Assembly (NCBI RefSeq): GCF_000442515.1
Contig: NZ_AQPH01000024.1
Coordinates: 1 to 45,348, forward strand
Reading direction: 5' to 3'
From: Magnetospirillum fulvum MGU-K5
GTDB taxonomy: Bacteria > Pseudomonadota > Alphaproteobacteria > Rhodospirillales > Magnetospirillaceae
Length of the DNA stretch: 45,348 nucleotides
Positions 18,259 through 25,206 of this stretch are shown here, piece after piece. The translations under genes and the position numbers were made by a program. The notes beneath the pieces were generated by a model. The model was not told the DNA's origin. It was given only the letters and a program-made list of their open reading frames with translations, and made no database searches. Every line of letters begins with the position of its first letter. Position 1 is the stretch's first letter.

Positions 18259-18801
18259 TCAGTTGCGGGGCGGATAGATGCCGGAACGGGCGATGCAGTA
18301 ATTGAGAACCAGTGATGGCTGCATATTGGGATGCCCATCCGCGGAGCCGGTCACGCCGATCGTGCCGGAATTGAGCTTGGTTTTTGGAGAACTGACCTGA
18401 TTGGTGAAGATGGCGGGCGCCTGCGGAACGGGTGTGGTCGGCGAAACCGTGGCGATGGTGACGCCCGCGCCAATAGCGGTGACGGTCCCCGCGCTCGCGG
18501 CCGCCATAAAGTCATGCTGATGCTGGGGAATCTGCGCCTGGGTCAGAGGCACCGTTTCGCTGCCTCCTGCCTTGCCACGTTGGTAGGTGGCGTCGCTCAT
18601 GGACGTGCCGACAATGGTCCGGCCCCGCAGATCGGGCAGGGCAAAAGTGTTCTTCCCATCGCCCCCATAGGTGGTCCCGAGCAAGGAATACAATGCTTGG
18701 TTGCCAGAAATCTGCAGAATGCTGCCATCACACAACAGCCAATCCTGGGGATTCCAGGACATTGAGAAAAGACGGATTTCTCCGAGGAACCAATCTCCCA
18801 T
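18259..18801 (-). CDS. Tail-collar domain protein (MdpB type), copy 1
   Basis: A 180-residue first gene of the three-paralogue set. It has GEIRLFSMSWNPQDWLLC, the family signature YSLLGTTYGGDGKNTFALPD and LRGRTIVG, an IPQHQHDFMAA segment and the C-terminal MQPSLVLNYCIARSGIYPP. The start at ATG 18801 is supported by GGAGG six bases upstream; an ATG five codons earlier lies before that ribosome site. The upstream 250 bases are A/T-rich and should hold the promoter. Its order and tight spacing with the next two genes and the GNAT gene suggest a four-gene unit. Confidence 0.86.
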   Translation of the reverse strand: MGDWFLGEIRLFSMSWNPQDWLLCDGSILQISGNQALYSLLGTTYGGDGKNTFALPDLRGRTIVGTSMSDATYQRGKAGGSETVPLTQAQIPQHQHDFMAAASAGTVTAIGAGVTIATVSPTTPVPQAPAIFTNQVSSPKTKLNSGTIGVTGSADGHPNMQPSLVLNYCIARSGIYPPRN

Positions 18802-19021
18802 AACAGACCTCCGCATCGAGGTTGCAGATCGACATGAAGACGATTAAGGCGAGAGAGACGCGTCAATCATCTACCTAAAGTGTGCCACAGTGCGGAGTTT
18901 GATGAAATAAGGTTGTTCGATTATTTAACTAAAATACCGAATATCGGTTCGCGCATTGATTTAGCGGCCGCAACAAAAAGCGTTCTTTCTCTTCAGTCGA
19001 GGGAGATCGTGCCTTGAAGAA
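18802..19021 (-). promoter_or_regulatory. A/T-rich leader upstream of the tail-collar genes
   Basis: The stretch around 18895-18965 is strikingly A/T-rich compared with the flanking genes and lies between the sulfotransferase terminator hairpin and the first tail-collar gene. This fits a promoter for the four-gene unit reading to the left. No unambiguous -35/-10 pair was identified. Confidence 0.4.
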
Positions 19022-19047
19022 CCGGCGTTTCCGAGGAAATCCGCCGG
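19022..19047 (-). terminator. Putative terminator after the sulfotransferase-like gene
   Basis: On the minus strand the hairpin pairs CCGGCG with CGCCGG (19042-19047 and 19022-19027) and TTTCC with GGAAA inside it, with two unpaired bases on one arm and a two-base tip as read. It is followed by TTCTT. It sits 11 bases beyond the stop codon, which fits a terminator separating this gene pair from the tail-collar unit. Confidence 0.5.
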
Positions 19048-19057
19048 GGAGCGCTTT

Positions 19058-19714
19058 TCACGGTATTGTCCGTTTCTTGTAATGGTCCAACAATCGTGGA
19101 CACAGGTCGCTCAGGCGGCGCTCCAGGTCTTCGTCGTGCGGCTTGTCGCGAAAACGGGCATCAACCTCTTTTCCCCGAACGTTGCCGAAGACCATTTCCA
19201 TCGATTGGTACAGGTCTGGCAGGTCTTCGAGCAGAGCGGCGAAAAATTCGTCGTGACGGCGGGTATATGTGTAATGCCCTTCATCGACCGCCCAGCCAAG
19301 CGCGTTGACCGTGTCGATGATTTGCGGCGAGCGGGCGACGAAATCCTCGTAATGGATGACGGCGTCGAAATTAGCGCGATCGGCGAAGATTTGATCCAGC
19401 AGGACGAATTTCTCGTCCATCAGACCCGAATAGTTACGGTAGGTCTTGCTGCTCAGGCTCTGGTAATTGTCGCGCGGATCGCGCAACAGCAGGATGGTGC
19501 GGTCGGGGCGGAACCGTTCCATGTGTACGGCGGCCGGATAGGCGGTGGTGATCACCGCCTTGACCACCATATCCTTGGTCAGCGTGCGGCCGATGCGCGG
19601 CGCGGCAAAATTGTTGGGAATGTCCACCAGCGCCAGACAATCCGGGCGTTGGGCCAGGAACAGTGTGAAAGCGGTGGCGCCGCTGGATTGCATGCCGTGA
19701 ACGAACAGGCGCAT
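19058..19714 (-). CDS. Sulfotransferase-like P-loop protein
   Basis: A 218-residue cytoplasmic protein resembling PAPS-dependent sulfotransferases. The N-terminal FVHGMQSSGATAFTLFLA matches the 5'-phosphosulfate-binding loop, and ILLLRDPRDNYQSLSSK matches the 3'-phosphate-binding motif (RDPRD plus Ser). The C-terminal part (ARFRDKPHDEDLERRLSDLC) is family-like but weak. ATG 19714 lies 12 bases after the stop of the 2OG oxygenase gene, so the two are one transcription unit ended by a hairpin. The acceptor is unknown; a glycan, lipid or protein of the neighbouring surface-protein system is possible. Some family members in such clusters are annotated only as P-loop NTPase-fold proteins. Confidence 0.78.
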   Translation of the reverse strand: MRLFVHGMQSSGATAFTLFLAQRPDCLALVDIPNNFAAPRIGRTLTKDMVVKAVITTAYPAAVHMERFRPDRTILLLRDPRDNYQSLSSKTYRNYSGLMDEKFVLLDQIFADRANFDAVIHYEDFVARSPQIIDTVNALGWAVDEGHYTYTRRHDEFFAALLEDLPDLYQSMEMVFGNVRGKEVDARFRDKPHDEDLERRLSDLCPRLLDHYKKRTIP

Positions 19715-19726
19715 GGCCGGAATCCG

Positions 19727-20518
19727 TTATGCCGCCTGGGCGGCGGTGGGCGATTTCAGCCAATCCTCGCGGATTTCCGCGCTGATGAACACATAGCGCC
19801 GGGTGTGCGGGGTCGGATGACGGATGCTGACGCCATGCACGGCGTTGATGCCCTGCGGGAAGATCACCATCTGGTTGGCGCGGTAGGGAATGGTCTTCAC
19901 CATTTCGACCGTGTCGGCGGGCAGGTTGTAGCATTCGATGTTGGCGTGCGGCTCGCCCTTCCACCGGAACAGCTCAAGATCGCCGCCGACGGCATCGTCT
20001 TCGGGGCTGCGCAGGTAGTAAAGACAGGTGAACAGCCGGTTCGGGGTGTCCAGGTGGGCACCGCGCGACGAACTGGGACCCTTGGTGACCGGCGTGTTGA
20101 TCTCGGTTCGGGCATCCTGGAGGATGCGGCATTCCTCGAAGCTGTGCTCCATGATGCGCCCCATGGAATGGCCGAGCAGCGATCCGCCCAAAGCCTGCTT
20201 CAGCGCCTCGGGCCAATAATCCTGGAATAAAGCCACCACCTGCTCGAAAAAGGACGGCGAGCTGTGCAGCGTCGCGAAGTCCCTCCACACCTCGGGGGTG
20301 TCGTCGAACCGGTTCATTATCGATGCCGATAACTGGTAGCGGGAATTGCTGGGCGGCGGCCCGCCATGTTCCCAACCGATCCTGGAGAACGGCGGAAAGC
20401 TGTCACTCAGCGCCCGTGCGGTGTCGGCGTCCAGGACGTTGGGAACGAAGACATGGGGATACGGGTCCAACTGAATGTCGGCCGCCGTGATGCCATCCAG
20501 CAGGGATGTGACTTTCAT
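19727..20518 (-). CDS. 2-oxoglutarate/Fe(II)-dependent oxygenase (prolyl-hydroxylase-like)
   Basis: A 263-residue non-haem iron oxygenase. The double-stranded beta-helix core shows the HxD pair in RGAHLDTPNRLFTCLYYL, the distal His in GINAVHGVSIRHP and a 2OG-binding Arg in TPHTRRYVFISAE. This is the arrangement of the P4H/2OG-FeII_Oxy family, which hydroxylates proteins or small molecules. No signal peptide is present, so it acts in the cytoplasm. ATG 20518 has a strong AGGGGGAG site directly upstream. It heads a two-gene unit with the sulfotransferase-like gene, downstream of the terminator that closes the secretion operon. Substrate unknown. Confidence 0.83.
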   Translation of the reverse strand: MKVTSLLDGITAADIQLDPYPHVFVPNVLDADTARALSDSFPPFSRIGWEHGGPPPSNSRYQLSASIMNRFDDTPEVWRDFATLHSSPSFFEQVVALFQDYWPEALKQALGGSLLGHSMGRIMEHSFEECRILQDARTEINTPVTKGPSSSRGAHLDTPNRLFTCLYYLRSPEDDAVGGDLELFRWKGEPHANIECYNLPADTVEMVKTIPYRANQMVIFPQGINAVHGVSIRHPTPHTRRYVFISAEIREDWLKSPTAAQAA

Positions 20519-20667
20519 GCTCTCCCCCTCTTAAGCGGAGATATGGACGACAGTATGTCTAAACACATGCCATCGGTATGGATACCACTTCAGGTTTATA
20601 TGTCCAATTAAATTTCACAATAAAGACGCAGCAGACAGGCTGTGCACCCGCAAGAGACGGCAAAGCA

Positions 20668-20696
20668 ATCGCGCCCTGGTGGAACCAGGGCGCGAT
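20668..20696 (-). terminator. Strong hairpin ending the secretion operon
   Basis: A perfect 12-bp inverted repeat ATCGCGCCCTGG (20668-20679) / CCAGGGCGCGAT (20685-20696) with a five-base loop. It lies 19 bases past the stop codon of the small secreted protein gene. On the minus strand it is followed by TGCTTTGCC, a weak U-tract. It most likely marks the end of the operon that begins at 33406. Confidence 0.65.
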
Positions 20697-20714
20697 CTGA
20701 CAGAGAGGCGGGAC

Positions 20715-21023
20715 TCAGCGGAAGCGGCTGGCGCTGTCGATCTCCAGATCAAGGCGGCCAAGGGCGGCGTCGAGTTGGGAATTCAGGGCCTGGCGCTTCT
20801 CGGTAGGGGCCTGACGCAATTGGCGCAGCAGGCTCTCGGCCTCGATCAGGGTCGCGTTGGTGGTAACCGACGGTGTCATGGCGGCGCGGGCGCGCAGAGT
20901 TTCCAGCCGGGCCGATTGCACGGCGATGTCGGCGGAGTCCAAGGACCTCGACTGGGCCAGGGCGGGCGTTGCCGCCAGCAGGGCCAGCAGAGCGAGGGAA
21001 GCAAGTGTGTTGGGTTTGCGCAT
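20715..21023 (-). CDS. Small secreted helical protein of the secretion operon
   Basis: A 102-residue protein with a clear Sec signal peptide (hydrophobic run LASLALLALLAATPALAQ, cleavage after Ala near residue 23) and an all-helical mature part rich in Ala, Leu, Arg and Gln that probably forms a short coiled coil. ATG 21023 is used: it lies two bases beyond the TAA of the M50-HlyD gene and has GGGGA eight bases upstream. It is the last gene of the operon and precedes the strong hairpin. I do not recognise a family. Position suggests a periplasmic accessory of the exporter, by inference only. Confidence 0.8.
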   Translation of the reverse strand: MRKPNTLASLALLALLAATPALAQSRSLDSADIAVQSARLETLRARAAMTPSVTTNATLIEAESLLRQLRQAPTEKRQALNSQLDAALGRLDLEIDSASRFR

Positions 21024-21025
21024 GG

Positions 21026-23123
21026 TTACATTCCCCATTCACGGATCAGGATGGCGGCAACACTTTGAAAGACGTGACCAAGCAAGGATCGCTGGATTCC
21101 AGCGATGTGGACTTTTCCGCGCAACGGCACAGTGACCGAACTGACGCCGTCCAGGGTCAATCGTACCCGATAGACGGCAGTGTCGGGTATCAGCGCCTTG
21201 TCGGAGAAACGGGCGGGAATACTGCCGCCATAGGGCACGGCCAGGGACGGTTCGGTCAGGGTGGATACCGCGACACGATCAATGGCGGCAACGCGGGCGG
21301 TGATTCGGGCGGCCCGGCTTTCGGGAATGAACGCCGCCTCGTCTCCGACCGAGAGGTAGGGCAAGTCGGTTTCCGCCACATAGGCTTCGACCAAGGCCCC
21401 TGCGCTGACGCTCAACAGCGGGTCGTGCGGGCTGATCCATTGCCCCGGTTGCAGTGCCGGTGACAGGTCGCCGACACTGCCTGTCATCGGAGCGACCAAC
21501 TCCAGCCGCCGCTGGTCGGCCCGCAATGCTGCCTGCTCGGCGATGACGCCTTCAAGTTCCTCGGCGATGGCCTTGGCCCGGCTGCGGAAGGCGTCTTCGA
21601 AACCGATCGATGACAATTCGTATTTCAACACGCTGATGCGGCGGGCGGTCATCGACAGCCGGAGGTCGATGTCGGAATTGTCCAGTTGGGCGACGGCGGT
21701 GCCACCCGTCACCGTCTGGCCCTCCTCCACCAGAATTGCCGCCAGCCGGGCCGGAGACGGCGTGTAGACCTGGGCATGGCGCTCGGCCTTCAGCATCGCC
21801 GGAGCCGATACGCGGCCGTTCCACGGGACCGCCACCACCAGCACCGCCACCACCAGCAGGGCCAGCGGCCAGCGGCTGCGAGGCCGGGTCCGGATGACCT
21901 TGTACCGCTTACCCCATTCAGCGAATTCCATCCAGAACGGCCTCAGCACGAACCACCCCATCTCGACGGCGAACAGCAGGATGCCGACCACTTTGATAAA
22001 GAAATGATAGACCAGGACGGCGATGCCCAGGAACAACAGCAGCCGGTATATCCACACCGCCCAGGCAAAGGCGATCATCCAGCCGCGCGTCCACGGTGAC
22101 AGCACCTCGGGGACCGGCTCGCCCAGATCGAACAGCACTTCGCGCAGATGCCAGCGCGCCAGGGCAAAGCTGCGCGGGTGCAGATTGGGCTGGTTCAGCG
22201 CGTCCATCGCCAGGAAGTAGCCGTCGAAACGCATAAACGGCGACAGGTTGATCACCAGCGAACTGATCCAGGTGGTGGTGGCCAGGATGAAGGCCATCTC
22301 CCGCGCGGAGCCCTCGGGCAGCAGGCCCCAGGCCAGGGTGGCCCAGGCAGCGATCGCCAGTTCCGACAGGATGCCCGCGCCCCCCACCCATCAGTCGCCG
22401 TCGCCGCTCGTTCAGGGTCCATGCCTCGTTCACGTCGGTGTACAGCACCGGCATCATCACCAGAAAGGCGATGCCCATCGTCGGCACCCGCAGACCATAG
22501 GATTTGGCGGTCAGGGCATGGCCCAATTCGTGGACGATCTTGGCGAACCCGAGGGCGATGCCGAACGCCACCAGACCGGTGGCGGACAAATTATCGACGA
22601 AGGTGGTGCTGAACCTGTCCCACTGCCGGACCACGAAGAACAAGCCGAGCACCAGCGCCGCCAGGGTGGCCCAGCGAAAGGCGGCGCCGCCCAGCCAGCG
22701 CACATAGGGCAACAGGGCGTCCAGCATCTGGTTGGGCCGGACCAAGGGAACCCGGAAGAACAGGTAATGGTGCAGCAGCCACGTGGCCCACGACGTCTTG
22801 CTGGCATCATGCAGCTTGATCAGGCGATCGACGTCCGTGCCGGTCTGGGCCTTCAGCAACTGGCTGCGCGCCATGAACTCGACCACGTCCATCACGTCGT
22901 CGATCTCGAGATGCAGGGTGGTTTCCCGGCAGACTGCCGCCGCCACCGCCTGCGGGTCCTTCAGGTGCCAGCGGCTCAGGATTTCGAAGGCCGGCCAGGG
23001 CAGACGAAAATAGCGATTGGCCAGCGGGTCGTGCAGGGTCCAGGTCGGCGCACCGTCATCGGCGGCCGGACCCGGCAGGACAGACAGTTCGTCGCGCAGA
23101 GTGGGCAGAGCCAGCGCGGCCAT
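21026..23123 (-). pseudogene. M50-type membrane metalloprotease fused to HlyD domain, single-base frameshift
   Basis: An intact gene would encode about 698 residues. The first frame (ATG 23123, two bases after the GAF-HlyD stop) gives an N-terminal ~100-residue PqqD-like segment, membrane helices and the zinc motif HELGH (codons 22518-22532), and runs out of register at about 22388. The second frame (from 22387) continues with a membrane region containing the third-ligand motif FMRFDGYF (~22220), further helices and a C-terminal HlyD barrel-sandwich region (AQVYTPSPARLAAILVEEGQ). Removing one G from the GGG at 22388-22390 (read on the minus strand before TGGGGGG) restores LMVGGAGIL, so the break is one extra base. 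It could be real or a sequencing error. Family relatives are annotated as putative peptide zinc metalloproteases and pair with HlyD and TolC genes. Confidence 0.82.
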
Positions 23124-23125
23124 GG

Positions 23126-24400
23126 TCAGAAGCCCAGGAACTGACGGGCGATCGACAGCGGACGGCGGAACAACCACCACACCAGCGGCACGGTGTCGCC
23201 GTCGATCCGTGCGGTTCCTTTCAGCCCCAGACGGGGCTTGGCGGTGCCGTCATCCAGGGTGGCGCGGACGCGGTGGGCGACGGTGGCGTCGGGGCGGGCC
23301 GAGGCCTCGTAGGCGATGGATCGCACCCTGGCCTTCAGCGGCGACAACGGCGCGGTGTTGAGGAACAGGGTCAGCGGACCGCCGATCTGCACTTCTCCCA
23401 CATCGGCCACCGACACCCAGGCCTCGATTTCGGTATCGGTTTCGTCGGCGACGTCCATCACCTTCTGGCCGACCGTGACCGGGCGGCCGATCCAGTCGGA
23501 CGAATCATCGAACACCGCGATACCCGCGCGCGGTGCCTTGACCGCGATGCGCGCCAACTGGCTTTCCAGCAACCGAACCTCGGCGGCCTTTTCCTCGGCC
23601 TTGCCCGACAAGATGGCCACCTGAGCCTTGGCCTTGGCGTCGAACACCATGGCCTGGGCGGCCTGACGGAATTCGGCCTCGGCCGTAGCCAGTTGCTGGC
23701 GCGTCACGTCCAGGCGGCCCGACAGGGTGGTGGCGTCCAGCGCGAACAGCGGCTGCCCCTCGTTCACATGATCATTGGGCCGCACCGCCAGGGTATCGAT
23801 CACTCCATCCAGCGGCGCGCGCACCACCACCGGATGGGCGGCGACGCTGTCGGCCGGGGCCAGGACCGAGCCGGTCACCGGGAACAGCGCGGCCATCACC
23901 ATGGCGGCGACAGCCATCCACGCCTTGCGCCCGCGTGGCAACCGCAGGCGCAGCCGCTTGGGCGTCCAGGCCCGCAACGACAGGCCGGTCAGCAGGGCCA
24001 GCCGCTCCAGCAAGGCGAAATCCTGGGGGGTGAAGGCCTCTTCGCGCACGAACAGCAGCAGTCCGTCATCGACGGGCAGCACCAATCCATGTTCCGGCAA
24101 CCAGTCGGCCCAGGGTTCGGCCAAGGCGGCAGGAAGGTCAGCGGCGGTCAGCATACGGGCGGGGCTACCGGCCAGATGCTGGAACAACTTGCTCAACCAC
24201 AGCAGATAAGGGGACCCGTGTTCGACGGTGGCCGCACCCGATAGCGCCTCCACGCCGCCTTCGGGCCGCCACAACGCCGCCTGACGGTAAGGCACCAGAG
24301 AATGGCCCAGATTGACGGCGGAAAACGCCGCCTCCACCGGCCGCTTGGCCTCCAGCAGGCGGTGCTCCAGCTCCAACCAGGCGTGAATCAGATCGTTCAT
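23126..24400 (-). CDS. GAF-domain HlyD-family membrane-fusion adaptor
   Basis: A 424-residue inner-membrane adaptor. Residues ~1-145 form a GAF-like cytoplasmic domain (SLVPYRQAALWRP, LVLPVDDGLLLFVREEA, FALLERLALLTGLSLRAW), followed by one membrane span near residues 165-187 and a HlyD-type periplasmic part: a lipoyl half-motif (VVRAPLDGVIDTLAVRPNDH), an alpha-helical hairpin (QQLATAEAEFRQAAQAM) and the return strand (RIAVKAPRAGIAVF). ATG 24400 is chosen with AGGA upstream; the longer frame has no similarity. The gene follows the periplasmic adaptor by 80 bases and abuts the M50-HlyD gene by two bases. A sensory domain on an export adaptor is uncommon and may gate transport, which is inference. 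Confidence 0.85.
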   Translation of the reverse strand: MNDLIHAWLELEHRLLEAKRPVEAAFSAVNLGHSLVPYRQAALWRPEGGVEALSGAATVEHGSPYLLWLSKLFQHLAGSPARMLTAADLPAALAEPWADWLPEHGLVLPVDDGLLLFVREEAFTPQDFALLERLALLTGLSLRAWTPKRLRLRLPRGRKAWMAVAAMVMAALFPVTGSVLAPADSVAAHPVVVRAPLDGVIDTLAVRPNDHVNEGQPLFALDATTLSGRLDVTRQQLATAEAEFRQAAQAMVFDAKAKAQVAILSGKAEEKAAEVRLLESQLARIAVKAPRAGIAVFDDSSDWIGRPVTVGQKVMDVADETDTEIEAWVSVADVGEVQIGGPLTLFLNTAPLSPLKARVRSIAYEASARPDATVAHRVRATLDDGTAKPRLGLKGTARIDGDTVPLVWWLFRRPLSIARQFLGF

Positions 24401-24480
24401 CTCAGGTCCTCGGGCGCTGGACGTCGACTTTGACGCCAGCATAGGCTGGCGGGCGGTCGATGGGCCACCCCCCGCTATTG

Positions 24481-25206
24481 TCATTGCGGGGGGGTTAACA
24501 GGACCTTTCCGCTCATTCCGGCGCTGAGTTCGGGATAGTTTCCGCCGATGGCACCGGTGACCTTGACCGATTGGCTGACGGGGTCGATACGGGCTCCGAC
24601 GCGGGTCATCTTGACGGGATATGTCTTTCCGGTTTCGTCGATGGCGACCTGGAACGTGTGGCCGGGTTTCAGCCAGACCAGCCATTTGCTGGGGATGACG
24701 AAATCCAGTTCCAGGACGGAATCGTCCAGAATGTCCAACAGGGCCTGGCCGGGCTGGACGAATTGCTGGGCGCGGACTTTCTGTTCAACCACGCGTCCGC
24801 TGAACGGGGCCTGGATCGTGCATTTTCCCAGGACGGCAGCGCTGGCGTTTTCCTTGGCGCGGGCCTTGTCGCGTTCAGCCAGGGCGACATCGCTTTCCAG
24901 CTTGCCGATGGTCTGGAGTTCCAGCAGACGGCTGTTGACGGCCGCAGTTTTGTCGGCGGCACCCAGGGCGGCACGGGCTTCGGCCAACTGCGCCCGCTGG
25001 ATGGAACAGTCGAAGGCGATCAGGGTCTCACCCTTCCTGAACCGGTCCCCTTCGCGCACGGCGATCTTCTCCACCTTGGCGCCGATCTCGGCGGCCAGGG
25101 TGGTGAAGTCGTGCGGAGAAAGCTGGGCTCGCAATTCCTGAGCGTTGGCGGCGGTTAACTCGCAGGCCACCACCGCCACGGCCAAAAATCCCCCCCAGGC
25201 CTTCAT
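24481..25206 (-). CDS. Periplasmic adaptor (HlyD/RND membrane-fusion type)
   Basis: A 241-residue short adaptor with a Sec signal (MKAWGGFLAVAVVACELTA, cleavage near AANA-QE). The mature part has the lipoyl halves (AAEIGAKVEKIAVREGDRF; CTIQAPFSGRVVEQKVRAQQ) around a helical hairpin, followed by a beta-barrel (VIPSKWLVWLKPGHTF) and a terminal strand (ELSAGMSGKVLLTPP). ATG 25206 overlaps the TolC-like gene stop as ATGA, indicating translational coupling. It is expected to bridge the outer-membrane channel and the inner-membrane adaptors. With the GAF-HlyD and M50-HlyD genes it makes three adaptor-like proteins in one operon. Confidence 0.87.
   Translation of the reverse strand: MKAWGGFLAVAVVACELTAANAQELRAQLSPHDFTTLAAEIGAKVEKIAVREGDRFRKGETLIAFDCSIQRAQLAEARAALGAADKTAAVNSRLLELQTIGKLESDVALAERDKARAKENASAAVLGKCTIQAPFSGRVVEQKVRAQQFVQPGQALLDILDDSVLELDFVIPSKWLVWLKPGHTFQVAIDETGKTYPVKMTRVGARIDPVSQSVKVTGAIGGNYPELSAGMSGKVLLTPPQ

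Noticed and set aside
17059-18801. Prophage remnant
   Set aside because: Tail-collar domains alone; no integrase, capsid, terminase, tail tube or lysis genes and no attachment-site repeats seen.
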